Shown: piece after piece, positions 17,850 to 26,295 of the stretch
How the letters are laid out: each line of letters opens with the position of its first letter
Numbering within the stretch: the first letter of the stretch is position 1
From: UBA7374 sp049890275
Lineage (GTDB): Bacteria; Verrucomicrobiota; Verrucomicrobiia; Opitutales; Coraliomargaritaceae
DNA: 64,000 bases
NCBI GenBank assembly: GCA_049890275.1
Contig: JBMHBT010000008.1
Span: 62,001 to 126,000 of the forward strand
Reading direction: 5' to 3'
Translations under genes and position numbers: made by a program
The notes under the pieces: model-generated
Seen by the model: the letters and a program-made list of their open reading frames with translations, nothing else
The model's database searches: none
Told to the model about the DNA's origin: nothing

Positions 17850-17970
17850 AAGACAGGGTTGTAGTCACTCCACCTAGAGTACCAGCAGAGCTCTTGGGCG
17901 CAGGCCTCCGGCCAAGCAATCAGCGATTCGACGCCGCGAAGCGGTGGGTTGCGCAGCAACCGGGATGGAC

Positions 17971-17996
17971 AACAAAATGCATCCGAAAGGATGCGT
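17971..17996 (-). terminator. Rho-independent terminator after tRNA-Phe
   Basis: On the minus strand a six-pair stem GCATCC / GGATGC closes a four-base loop and is followed by ATTTTGTT. It begins 8 bases past the CCA end of tRNA-Phe, the expected place. The U-tract is short, so efficiency is uncertain. Confidence 0.7.
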
Positions 17997-18001
17997 TTCA
18001 A

Positions 18002-18079
<78 letters not shown>

Positions 18080-18093
18080 CCAATGAAACGCGG

Positions 18094-18123
18094 AATTAAG
18101 CTGACCACAGTGCCATGCGTCAA
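18094..18123 (-). promoter_or_regulatory. Probable sigma-70 promoter of tRNA-Phe
   Basis: On the minus strand TTGACG and TTAATT are separated by 18 bases, and the -10 box ends 16 bases before the tRNA 5' end. The -35 box overlaps the stop codon of tsaD, so the tRNA can be transcribed independently of it. Confidence 0.5.
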
Positions 18124-19181
18124 CCCGCTTTTTCTATTTTTGTAGCCGCATCGAGCCGAAGGGCCGGTCTCACCTCGAGTGGATGATCGGCCGATTCATT
18201 CGAACAAGCCTCCGGATCGATAAACGCAGCGAAAGCAATCATCGCGGCATTATCGCCCGTGTGGCGCGGTTCAGCCAAAAGACAGGGAATCTGGTATCGC
18301 TGAGCTAAGTCTTTCATTGCTCTTCGCAAGGCACGGTTATTGGAGACACCACCGGAAAGCCCGAGGCTCCGATAGGCGCCCGCAGCAAGCAGGTGCCGGG
18401 TCTTGCCACGCAACTGATCGATCACTGCAGTCTGGTACGAGGCGCAGATGTCGGGCAAAGCCGACTCCAGTTCAGAATCGCCCATCTTCTCAATCCGATA
18501 ACGCAGGCTGGTCTTGAGGCCGGAAAAACTGAATCGATTTTGATTTCGCGGAGCAATTGCCTTGGGAAAATCAAAGGCGCTCGGATTACCGCCCTCTGCT
18601 AATTTTTCCACCAGTGGACCACCGGGATAAGGCAACCCAAGGAGTTTTGCCCCCTTGTCCAGAGCTTCGCCCGCAGCATCATCTACTGTTTCAGCCAAAA
18701 TTATAATTTGCCCACCTTCATCAATAGAAAACAGAAGTGTATTTCCCCCTGAAACAATCAACCCGAGGTGTGGTAAGCACTGTCGGTAGGCTGCTGGAAA
18801 CGCTGCCGGATCATTTGCATGCAGGGAGATAAAAGGGGAATACGCGTGCCCCAGCAAATGATTGACCCCTTGGACTGGAAGATCCCAAGCAAGTGCCAGA
18901 CTCTTGGAAAAAGCCATCCCTAAAGCCAAACATCCGGCAAGCCCCGGACCATGTGTCACCGCTATCTGATCAATATTCTCCCGAGTCTCAACAATGCCTG
19001 AGGCCTCCATTAGTGGCAGGAAATTCTTTAAGTGCTCACGACTAGCCAAGTCCGGCACGACACCCCCGTACTCCTGATGCAGATCAATCTGGCTGTGAAC
19101 CCACTCTCCCACAATTCCATGCTCGGGATCAAAGAGGGCAAGGGCGGATTCATCGCAAGAACTCTCAACAGCCAAAATCAT
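18120..19181 (-). CDS. tsaD: tRNA N6-threonylcarbamoyladenosine transferase subunit TsaD
   Basis: Cytosolic enzyme of the t6A37 pathway, transferring threonylcarbamoyl to A37 of ANN-decoding tRNAs with TsaB and TsaE. The 353 residues begin with the ASKHA signature ILAVESSCDES. The metal-binding histidines are H108 and H112 in NHLLGH, and the ASKHA core elements THGPGLAGCL, SGGNTLL and GGVSNNRALR are present. TsaB and TsaE genes are not in this window. The 3' end lies 43 bases before tRNA-Phe. The 195-base divergent region to the MidA-like gene should contain its promoter. Confidence 0.96.
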   Translation of the reverse strand: MILAVESSCDESALALFDPEHGIVGEWVHSQIDLHQEYGGVVPDLASREHLKNFLPLMEASGIVETRENIDQIAVTHGPGLAGCLALGMAFSKSLALAWDLPVQGVNHLLGHAYSPFISLHANDPAAFPAAYRQCLPHLGLIVSGGNTLLFSIDEGGQIIILAETVDDAAGEALDKGAKLLGLPYPGGPLVEKLAEGGNPSAFDFPKAIAPRNQNRFSFSGLKTSLRYRIEKMGDSELESALPDICASYQTAVIDQLRGKTRHLLAAGAYRSLGLSGGVSNNRALRRAMKDLAQRYQIPCLLAEPRHTGDNAAMIAFAAFIDPEACSNESADHPLEVRPALRLDAATKIEKAG

Positions 19182-19332
19182 CTGCCATGTACCTATAGAT
19201 ACTTCGGGAATGGGTGCGATGGAAAAAACTGTCCGAATCCTTCATTTTTCTACCCCATACAAATACGGCAGGCTTGTGCCTGTGGGTTGCAAGCTGGTTT
19301 TACCTAAAGTAATTCGTGTACTTTTCTAGTTT

Positions 19333-19367
19333 CCATCCATGCCCGTCTGCGTTCATCTGTGGCTATT
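19333..19367 (+). repeat. Possible copy of a dispersed GTTCATCTGTGG-type intergenic repeat
   Basis: The stretch containing GTCTGCGTTCATCTGTGGC resembles a short repeat I recall from intergenic regions of many environmental bacteria, with a core like CTGTGTTCATCTGTGG. It lies just upstream of, and overlaps the alternative GTG start of, the MidA-like gene. Only one copy is seen in this window, so identification rests on memory of the motif. Confidence 0.35.
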
Positions 19368-19376
19368 CAACCCGCT

Positions 19377-20375
19377 ATGCATCCAAAAACACCTATCCAG
19401 AGCATTCTGCTCGAAAAAGCCAATCAAGAGCCGATCTCCTATCGCGACTACATTGAGATTGCCTTGTATACAGAAGGTTACGGTTACTACCGAAAAAATC
19501 GCCCACGGGTTGGCCGAAGTCCGGAACGTGACTTCTACACGGCAGAAAGTCTGGGGCGGGTCTTTTCCCAACTTATAGTCGATGCCTGCACCGAACTTCT
19601 CGGACCGGATCGAGCTGCGGGAAGCGAATTTATCGAGATCGGAGCAGAACCGGGATACGCTGTACTCGATCAATTGCCCTCTTCTTCCCCTTTTCGTAGG
19701 TCAAAGGTCATTCGCTTCGGCGATGCAATTGAAGCGCAGGGTGAAGTCGTTCTCTTTGCCAACGAATGGCTCGACGCACGGCCTTTTCATCGTCTCCAAT
19801 TCCATCAGGGAATCTGGCGCGAAAGAGGTGTTCAAATCTCAAATCAAGGCGAACTCCGAGAAACCCTGCTCGACACCCTCAGCCCTGCGGTTCAAATGGA
19901 AATCCATCGCCTGCCGCCAACGGCACCCGAAGGCTATGAACTGGACTGGCCTCTGGATGCGGAGCAGGCACTCCAACATCTACTGGCTCAGGAATGGAGC
20001 GGGCTCCTTCTCTTCCTTGATTATGGAAAGACTTGGAAAGCCCTCCTAGAGGACTGCCCCTCCGGAACCGCACGTTGCTATCGAAAACACCAGCAGTCCA
20101 ACAACCTTCTGGAGGCAACGGGTGAAAAAGACATTACTTGCGATGTCTGCTGGGATCCCTTAATCGAACAATTGCAGGCTGCCCAATGCGGAAACGTCAC
20201 ACTCGAAAGTCAGGAATCGTTTTTTGTCCGCCGCGCAGCAAAAGCAGCACAAAATATCGTTCAAAAAGCTGCCACGGGATTCGACAGCGACCGACAGACT
20301 CTCATGGAGTTGATCCATCCCGCCCATATGGGCCAACGATTTCAGGCCCTATGGGCGATTCGAAACCCCCAATAG
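19377..20375 (+). CDS. SAM-dependent methyltransferase, MidA/NDUFAF7-like (COG1565)
   Basis: About 332 residues from the ATG at 19377; a GTG at 19359 would add six residues lying within a repeat-like stretch. The family signature is the N-terminal PISYRDYIEIALYTEGYGYY, which matches the start of MidA-type methyltransferases (fMALYxPxxGYY), followed by DFYTAESLGRVFSQ. A Rossmann segment EFIEIGAEPGYAVLDQL is the likely SAM site, with a Glu in place of the usual Gly-rich run. The FANEWLDARPFHRL and LFLDYGKTW elements are also typical. Eukaryotic NDUFAF7 methylates a complex I arginine; the bacterial substrate is unknown. Confidence 0.8.
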   Translation: MHPKTPIQSILLEKANQEPISYRDYIEIALYTEGYGYYRKNRPRVGRSPERDFYTAESLGRVFSQLIVDACTELLGPDRAAGSEFIEIGAEPGYAVLDQLPSSSPFRRSKVIRFGDAIEAQGEVVLFANEWLDARPFHRLQFHQGIWRERGVQISNQGELRETLLDTLSPAVQMEIHRLPPTAPEGYELDWPLDAEQALQHLLAQEWSGLLLFLDYGKTWKALLEDCPSGTARCYRKHQQSNNLLEATGEKDITCDVCWDPLIEQLQAAQCGNVTLESQESFFVRRAAKAAQNIVQKAATGFDSDRQTLMELIHPAHMGQRFQALWAIRNPQ

Positions 20376-20392
20376 AAGATCTCGTACGGACT

Positions 20393-21367
20393 CTACTTGG
20401 GAAAAACCCGTCTCCAGTCTTTACGCATGTTGACTAAGATCCAACCGCGTTGGGCCGCTTCATCCAATCCGCGGTTGAGACGACCTACGTGAGAATCGCG
20501 ATCATACGCCCACTCACGCTTCGCGTCAGTGTGATGGAGCAACAATCCTAAACGAGCACCCTCACCCGCAGTCGTCCACTCCAGCATCTCAAAGTCACCA
20601 TCTGAGTTGCCAAAAGCTAAAGCGGGCCGACGACCAATGTGCTTGAGAATACCTAAAGGTTTACCCGCCTTGTCGTTGATAAAGTCCAACTCCGGCTGAC
20701 GAAGAAAGAGCGGTTGGCCATCAACTACTTTAAATTCCGTGCGCACACTAGAACCAATAACCTGCTCCGGAGGGATACCATAAACACTTTCGGCAAAAAC
20801 ACGCATAAACTCGATCCCCCCACCCGATACAATATAAGTCTTAAATTGATTTACCCGTAAATACTCCAGAAGCTCCAGCATTGGTTGATAGACCAACTCC
20901 GTGTAAGGACGATTTAGCGTGGGGTGCTTCTTCGAAGCTACCCATTCCCCGACTAGCGCACGAAAAGCACTTCTTGTCATGTTTGAATGACTGGCCAAAA
21001 CCAGCTCGATGAGCGCCTCCTCTCCTCCATGCAATGCACCCTCAATATCACCGCGAAGAATGGAGGCATACGGCTCCTGCGTCTTCCAATCCGAATGTTC
21101 TGCAGCCAATTTCACAATTTGATCAAAGGCGAAGAGTGCCTGAAAATACAACGGCTTCTCAGCCCAAAGCGTGCCATCATTGTCAAAGACCGCTATACGA
21201 TCCGGTACGGCAATAAAACCAGCACTTGCAGGATCGACTGCAGCCTCGACGAAATCGACAATCGCTCGTTTAGAGGCACTCTTTTTCCATGAAGGTAGAG
21301 CGTCCGCTCCGACTAGTGCTGTACTGACCAGAAAGAAGAAAAGGGAAAGGATAAATGTGTATTTCAT
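20393..21367 (-). CDS. Exported HAD-superfamily phosphatase
   Basis: A 324-residue protein with a signal peptide (residues 1-20, FILSLFFFLVSTALVGADA). HAD motif I is VFDNDGTLW, with D62 and D64, so it is a DxD-type phosphohydrolase. Motif II is near TYIVSGGG. Motif IV is FGNSDGDFEML. The layout resembles phosphoserine-phosphatase-like secreted acid phosphatases. It ends the asd-membrane protein-HAD gene group on the minus strand, 39 bases after the preceding gene, and may take part in phosphate scavenging. The substrate is not indicated. Confidence 0.85.
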   Translation of the reverse strand: MKYTFILSLFFFLVSTALVGADALPSWKKSASKRAIVDFVEAAVDPASAGFIAVPDRIAVFDNDGTLWAEKPLYFQALFAFDQIVKLAAEHSDWKTQEPYASILRGDIEGALHGGEEALIELVLASHSNMTRSAFRALVGEWVASKKHPTLNRPYTELVYQPMLELLEYLRVNQFKTYIVSGGGIEFMRVFAESVYGIPPEQVIGSSVRTEFKVVDGQPLFLRQPELDFINDKAGKPLGILKHIGRRPALAFGNSDGDFEMLEWTTAGEGARLGLLLHHTDAKREWAYDRDSHVGRLNRGLDEAAQRGWILVNMRKDWRRVFPK

Positions 21368-21406
21368 TTTATAGGTTTTCTAGAATTATCCCCTAAAAAA
21401 ACACAA

Positions 21407-21838
21407 CTAATACCACCCGACAAGGAAAACTGCACTCCAGAGTATCGTTCTCGGCCAGTTGGTAACAACGAGTCGTCTAAGTACCTCCGGATCCCCCTGT
21501 CCGTGTTCAATCTTTCGGTGGCATGGTACGGAAAAGACAGCCGTAGAAACCCAAATAGCGAGAACAAGAATAGCAGATACCAGATCGACTCCGCGCCCAA
21601 GCCGCACCACTTGCAAAAGAATAACCGCTACCTGCAAGAGCATGAGCGGGCCCACAATACTCCCAATAGCCGGCATATAACGGGCATGCCAAACTTGAAG
21701 ACGATCCTCTCGGATTTCCAAAAAACTGGGATAAACGATGCGCTGCACCATCCAGATAAGTACGACCAGCCCACCGTCAATAATGAGGCGTAACTGCGGC
21801 AACAACCGGTCCAGGCTCCCTAAATCGATCCAATTCAC
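21407..21838 (-). CDS. Small integral membrane protein (unknown, DUF1772-like)
   Basis: A 143-residue protein with about four transmembrane helices (near residues 16-34, 58-78, 83-103 and 126-143). The intervening loops contain QRIVYPSFLEIREDRLQVWH and PCHRKIEHG. The pattern resembles small DUF1772-like membrane proteins, but I cannot assign it firmly. Its start overlaps the asd stop by four bases (ATGA), so it is translationally coupled to asd. The function is unknown. Confidence 0.7.
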   Translation of the reverse strand: MNWIDLGSLDRLLPQLRLIIDGGLVVLIWMVQRIVYPSFLEIREDRLQVWHARYMPAIGSIVGPLMLLQVAVILLQVVRLGRGVDLVSAILVLAIWVSTAVFSVPCHRKIEHGQGDPEVLRRLVVTNWPRTILWSAVFLVGWY

Positions 21839-22854
21839 GGGGTCAATAATTCCTTGGTATGCAGTAACTCAGCAATCTGAATGGCATTGAGGGCTGCCCC
21901 CTTCCAGAGTTGATCCCCACAAATCCAAAGAGAGAGCCCATTAGCCATGACGCGATCGCGGCGGATGCGCCCCACCCCACAGGCTACAGCCTCTGAATAA
22001 TCCAAAGGCATAGGATACAATGCCTTTTCCGGCTGGTCGACGAGTTCGGCTCCTTCAAAATTAGCTATGGCCTGACGGGCTGCATCGACCGAAACCGGCT
22101 GCTGAAAAGAAGCACTGACAGAGATTGAATGAGCACGAAGCACGGGAACACGCACGCAGGTACAGGTGACTTCGAGCGAATCCAGACCGAGAATTTTACG
22201 CCCCTCATGAAGCAACTTCATTTCTTCTTTGGTGTAGCCATCCTCCAGAAAACGATCGACGTGCGGCAAAAGATTGAAAGCGATGGGGTGCGGATAAACT
22301 GTGCGCTCCGGAGCTTCTGCTTCATTGGCCCAAGCGCGCAACTGATCTTCCAACTCGACAATGCCCCCTGCCCCGCTTCCGGATACAGCCTGATAAGTGG
22401 AAGCGATAAAGGACTTGAGCCCAAAAGCACGATGGAGCGGATAAAGCCCCATCAAAGTAATCGCAGTCGAGCAATTCGGGTTAGCGATAATACCTTTGTG
22501 CATATCCACTGCATCCGGATTGATCTCCGGTACGACCAGCGGAACATCGGGATCCATGCGAAAGGCCGAAGAGTTATCGACCACAATACAGCCCTGCTCC
22601 ACAGCCGCTGATGCGAACTGTTTGGACTGATCGCCACCAGCACTAAAAATGCAAACATCCAAACCTTTAAAAGAGTCGGCTGTGGCCTCTTGAATCGTCC
22701 AGCTACGCTCCTGATAGCCTATTGTTTTACCGGCAGAACGCGCCGAAGCCAATAAGCGGAGTTCGCCCAAAGGGAAGTCTCTTTCGTGAAGGAGACGAAT
22801 GATTTCTTGACCGACTGCTCCAGTCGCGCCGAGGATGCCAACGTTGTATGCCAT
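21835..22854 (-). CDS. asd: Aspartate-semialdehyde dehydrogenase
   Basis: NADP-dependent reduction of aspartyl-4-phosphate to the semialdehyde, the branch point to lysine, diaminopimelate, threonine and methionine. The 339 residues contain the dinucleotide motif GILGATGAVGQ, DNSSAFRM, the catalytic cysteine C128 in NPNCSTA, and YQAVSGSGAGG. The later segment VRVPVLRAHS contains the catalytic histidine. The gene starts just seven bases inside the longest frame of the divergent L,D-transpeptidase gene, and its stop overlaps the next membrane-protein gene. Confidence 0.97.
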   Translation of the reverse strand: MAYNVGILGATGAVGQEIIRLLHERDFPLGELRLLASARSAGKTIGYQERSWTIQEATADSFKGLDVCIFSAGGDQSKQFASAAVEQGCIVVDNSSAFRMDPDVPLVVPEINPDAVDMHKGIIANPNCSTAITLMGLYPLHRAFGLKSFIASTYQAVSGSGAGGIVELEDQLRAWANEAEAPERTVYPHPIAFNLLPHVDRFLEDGYTKEEMKLLHEGRKILGLDSLEVTCTCVRVPVLRAHSISVSASFQQPVSVDAARQAIANFEGAELVDQPEKALYPMPLDYSEAVACGVGRIRRDRVMANGLSLWICGDQLWKGAALNAIQIAELLHTKELLTP

Positions 22855-23396
22855 TTGATTTTAGAGAAGAAGACCAGCGTCTTAACCAGTCCTGCCGCAC
22901 TCTGTCAATCACCCCGACAAGTCATCGACTGATCGTTTCTATCAAAAGGCAACAGATGGCCCTCTTCATAGGGGCGAAAACCCCAGAGATTTTTCAAATC
23001 TCCACTTCGAGTCAGCCACCCAGTTGCATTGAAGATTCACTCGGTACCCCACTTGGCCTGCATGCCCTTGCAGATAAAATCGGAGAAGACGCGCCTGAAG
23101 GCATGGTTTTTCAAGGTCGACAACCGATCCGACACTTCAGTCGATTCAGCCCGGAAGATCAGAAAAAAAATCTTATTACCAGTCGCATCCTGCGCCTGCG
23201 TGGACTCGAACCGGGAAAAAATAGCGGCTTCGGTCGCGATTCCTACGATCGCTACATTTACATCCATGGGACGAACCATGAAAATCGGATCGGCCAACCC
23301 TTTAGCGGCGGTTGTATCGAAATGCTAAATAAAGATGTTATCCAACTCTTCAACCTTGTCGATTCGGGCAATCTGGTCTGGATTACAGAAAATTGA
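22848..23396 (+). CDS. L,D-transpeptidase (YkuD family), SGGC variant
   Basis: Up to 182 residues. The YkuD domain starts near residue 28 (LIVSIKRQQMALF) and ends at the C-terminus. The catalytic block is YIHGTN, with H140, through SGGCIEM with C156; the usual SHGC histidine is replaced by glycine, a substitution also known in the family. No signal peptide is visible in the longest form. The frame from the ATG at 22848 overlaps the divergent asd start, so the real start may be a non-ATG codon between 22850 and 22930. The in-frame ATG at 22956 would remove the first beta strand and is unlikely. Role: 3-3 crosslinking or related peptidoglycan tailoring. Confidence 0.75.
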   Translation: MPFDFREEDQRLNQSCRTLSITPTSHRLIVSIKRQQMALFIGAKTPEIFQISTSSQPPSCIEDSLGTPLGLHALADKIGEDAPEGMVFQGRQPIRHFSRFSPEDQKKNLITSRILRLRGLEPGKNSGFGRDSYDRYIYIHGTNHENRIGQPFSGGCIEMLNKDVIQLFNLVDSGNLVWITEN

Positions 23397-23441
23397 AACT
23401 TTTTGCTACTGCGCACGTTCCATTAACGAGTAACAACTAAT

Positions 23442-24680
23442 ATGAACCGAAATTTCCTTACCCTACTTGGCCTAGCTTGGGGCCTGAGCATTGCTATCGC
23501 CTACTATCTCGGACGCCATCTTGAAACGGATACTGCTGATTCAGCAAATATTGGCCCAGCCCCGATGGTGCCGATTGCCAGCAAAGAAAAGACTTCATCC
23601 TCAACGCTTTCCACAGAAGTCGAGTTCGATGCGGCACCAGTCCCGGAAGAAATGGATACAGCTCTTGATGCCTTAACATTACGCGAAAACATTTTAAGTA
23701 CGATCGCCGATCTTGCAACAAACCCGCAACTGGCGGATGAGCTCCGTGCTCAACTGACTGAACTGGCCTCAATCAACCCACTGGATGCTCTCGAACTCAG
23801 TGATCAAATCACCTCACCGCGTTTTCGCGAACAGGCAGTTAATGGCGTGCTCCGCGAATGGGCCACATCAGACCCCATGGCTGCATTACAATGGATCGAC
23901 GCCAACTCTGGTAATCTGACACGATCCGTACGCAATGGACATCTAGCGGCGGCCTACCGAGGTTTTGCCGAAGCCAATCCACAAGCTGCCTTTACCCAGG
24001 CCAGTCAATTGAGTGAGGGAAATGCTTATGAGCGTCGCTTAAAGAGCCAGATACTGGGACAAGTCGTTCGCTCCCAAGTTGAAAACGGTGAACTTTTTGC
24101 TGCCAAGCAAAGTATCGAACAAATGGCAGACTCAGACCTGCGCAGTAACCTACTCAGCGAACTCGTGGATGTTTGGGCTGGTAGCTCACCTGTCGATGCG
24201 GCAGCCTATCTCTCTTCACTTGGGGACGCTGCTACAAGCCAGCAAAAATCAGCTCTGGCTCGAAGTTGGTCCAGAATCGACCCGGCTGCGGCAGCGGCCT
24301 GGCTCGACACTCTCGGCCCGGAAGATCCATCCGTCAGTCGTGCGGCACGCGATGTTATCCGCGAGTGGGCTCGCTACGATCTCGGTGCCTCTGCAGAATG
24401 GCTCAACTCCCGTCCCGCTTCTCCCGAACTCGACCGCGCTGTAGCCAGTTACACGTACCACGCTGTTCAGGAAGATCCAGCCAGTGCTATGGCTTGGGCG
24501 GATTCTGTCGATAGTGACCGCATGAAAGGCTACTTACAAATGCGAGTTGCCGGTGCCTGGCGTGAAGATGATCCTACCGCATTTCAAAGCTATCTCGACA
24601 GCAGTGACCTCAGCGACGAGCGTAAAGAAGAACTCAAGAAAGCCACCTCCTGGAACGGTGGTTACGGTAGAAGACGTTGA
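23442..24680 (+). CDS. Verrucomicrobial alpha-helical repeat protein with N-terminal anchor
   Basis: A 412-residue protein. The N-terminus (about residues 5-24, LTLLGLAWGLSIAIAYYLG) is a signal anchor. A Ser/Glu/Pro-rich linker follows, then about seven degenerate repeats of 30-35 residues whose core is W-x-x-x-D-P-x-A-A-x-x-W-(I/L). Examples are WATSDPMAALQWID, WSRIDPAAAAAWLD and WREDDPTAFQSYL. Such Trp/Asp-Pro repeats are common in proteins of Verrucomicrobiota and probably form a superhelical scaffold. The tail GGYGRRR is basic. The function is unknown. It precedes the NusG-like gene by 104 bases on the same strand. Confidence 0.8.
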   Translation: MNRNFLTLLGLAWGLSIAIAYYLGRHLETDTADSANIGPAPMVPIASKEKTSSSTLSTEVEFDAAPVPEEMDTALDALTLRENILSTIADLATNPQLADELRAQLTELASINPLDALELSDQITSPRFREQAVNGVLREWATSDPMAALQWIDANSGNLTRSVRNGHLAAAYRGFAEANPQAAFTQASQLSEGNAYERRLKSQILGQVVRSQVENGELFAAKQSIEQMADSDLRSNLLSELVDVWAGSSPVDAAAYLSSLGDAATSQQKSALARSWSRIDPAAAAAWLDTLGPEDPSVSRAARDVIREWARYDLGASAEWLNSRPASPELDRAVASYTYHAVQEDPASAMAWADSVDSDRMKGYLQMRVAGAWREDDPTAFQSYLDSSDLSDERKEELKKATSWNGGYGRRR

Positions 24681-24784
24681 TGCGTATCGTTTGTGGGTAG
24701 AATCGTTTTCAGAGGCTGCACTCGGGATCTCCAGTCCCTTCTCTGTTGCCACCTTAAAAAGAAGGCACAACCATTCAGCCAATC

Positions 24785-25336
24785 ATGGCGAATAAGCAAG
24801 AGTCCGGATCTGACCGAGTTCAAGGCACCCAGAAAGAGTGGTTTTGCCTGCGAGCGCAAAATAAGCGCGAACACATCGCCGCTGCGATACTCAATCAAAT
24901 CGATTCGGTTGAAGCCTTTTGCCCGAGAATCCGATGCTTTAAAAAGACCCGCACAGGAAAAAAACGATTCGTAGAAGCACTTTTCCCGGGCTATTTATTT
25001 GCTCGATTCAATCTGGCAGACGAATACCGACGTATTATCCACACTCGAGGTATCACCTACATCGTAGGGCATGATGATAAACGAGCGGTGCCAGATGTAA
25101 TTATTGAACGACTCCAAGCAGACCTGCCGGACGAGGGCATCATTGATGCACCGGACTTAAGCGTCCTACCCGGAACGGAAATCGAAGTCCTCACCGGATC
25201 TTTGCAAGGACTTCGCGGAAAAGTTCTCAGCCTGCTCCCGGCAGAAGAACGTGTTAAAGTCCTGTTGGAAATCCTAGGGCGTGAAATTACCGTAGCCGTA
25301 AGTGCCAAAGACATCCATATCTCGATCCTGGAATAA
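24785..25336 (+). CDS. NusG paralogue (specialised transcription elongation factor, UpxY/RfaH-like)
   Basis: A 183-residue two-domain protein. The NGN domain covers about residues 17-110, with WFCLRAQNKREHIAAAIL, VEAFCPRIRC, RFVEALFPGYLFARF and HTRGITYIVG. The KOW domain covers about residues 128-165, with GTEIEVLTGSLQGLRGKVL. It lacks the insertion seen in some housekeeping NusG proteins and is not next to secE or rplK, so it is a paralogue rather than the essential NusG. Paralogues of this kind often antiterminate the long operon beside them. Here the next genes, 59 bases on, are kduI and the polysaccharide genes. A control role over that train is inferred from position only. Confidence 0.85.
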   Translation: MANKQESGSDRVQGTQKEWFCLRAQNKREHIAAAILNQIDSVEAFCPRIRCFKKTRTGKKRFVEALFPGYLFARFNLADEYRRIIHTRGITYIVGHDDKRAVPDVIIERLQADLPDEGIIDAPDLSVLPGTEIEVLTGSLQGLRGKVLSLLPAEERVKVLLEILGREITVAVSAKDIHISILE

Positions 25337-25395
25337 TTCAAGATGCAGGTTTTCACCGCTGCCAGCAACTTTACTCGTGAAAAGTCGTTGCCCTC

Positions 25396-26259
25396 ATGAA
25401 GGAGCATTACTTACGATTCAGGAAGATGGATGTAAACTATAGCCCCAATATCGAAAATTTTAAGCGTATGACGACTGCTGAAGTGCGCAGCCACTTCCTG
25501 CTGGAAAAACTCTTCCAGCCGAACCAATGCGAATTGGTTTACTGGGAAGTGGATCGTGCCATCATCGGCTCAGCCGTACCGACAAATGAATCTCTGCGAC
25601 TGGAAGCCCCAGAAGAAATTATCGCAGCTGATTTTTTCTGTCAGCGCCGGGAAGTCGGAGTGATCAACCTAGGCGGAAGTGGAACGATCCGCACAGATGA
25701 AAAGAACTGGAAAGTGGCGAAGTGTGATACGCTCTACATCGGTAGGGGAACGCGCGAAGTCAGCTTTACAAGTGAGGATCCAACAGATCCGGCTAAGTTT
25801 TATATCGTCAGTTATCCCGCACATACGGAGTATCCCACCGCGCTCTCCGGAAGCGAGACAACCAACCGCGTCGAACTCGGATCGCAGGATATGAGTAACG
25901 ACCGGGTCATTCATCAACAGATCCACCAAGATGGAATCCGCAGTTGCCAACTAGTGATGGGCTACACCGAATTAAAATCAGGCTCGGTCTGGAACACTTT
26001 TCCACCCCATACACACCTGCGTCGCTCCGAGGTCTACAACTACTTTGACTTGGCAGATGAAAACATCGTGATGCACTTTATGGGGCCAGCTGAAGCCAGC
26101 AGAAACATAGTCGTACGAAATTTCCAGCCCGTACTTTCACCTGCCTGGTCGATTCATTGTGGCGCCGGTTCATCCAGTTACAAATTTGTCTGGGCGATGG
26201 GTGGTGAAAATCAAGAATTCACCGATATGGACGGAATTCCAATGGCACAACTATCCTAA
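25396..26259 (+). CDS. kduI: 5-dehydro-4-deoxy-D-glucuronate isomerase (KduI)
   Basis: Isomerises 4-deoxy-L-threo-5-hexosulose uronate, the product of unsaturated uronate breakdown. The 287-residue cupin has the metal ligands H205 and H207 (PPHTHLRRSEVYNYF), E212 and a fourth at H254 (SIHCGAG), in the spacing of E. coli KduI. FKRMTTAEVRSHFLLEKLF near the N-terminus is typical. Family members usually begin near the methionine at 25426, so the 25396 start may be ten residues too long, but a GGAAG directly abutting 25426 is too close for a normal ribosome binding site. KduD and a polysaccharide lyase are absent, so its substrate source is unclear. Confidence 0.92.
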   Translation: MKEHYLRFRKMDVNYSPNIENFKRMTTAEVRSHFLLEKLFQPNQCELVYWEVDRAIIGSAVPTNESLRLEAPEEIIAADFFCQRREVGVINLGGSGTIRTDEKNWKVAKCDTLYIGRGTREVSFTSEDPTDPAKFYIVSYPAHTEYPTALSGSETTNRVELGSQDMSNDRVIHQQIHQDGIRSCQLVMGYTELKSGSVWNTFPPHTHLRRSEVYNYFDLADENIVMHFMGPAEASRNIVVRNFQPVLSPAWSIHCGAGSSSYKFVWAMGGENQEFTDMDGIPMAQLS

Positions 26260-26295
26260 TTCATCCGCTTTTATTATTTAACCTCTATACTCTCT

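Noticed and set aside
22129..22611. 160-residue plus-strand frame opposite asd
   Set aside because: Shadow of a well-supported enzyme gene; no family features.
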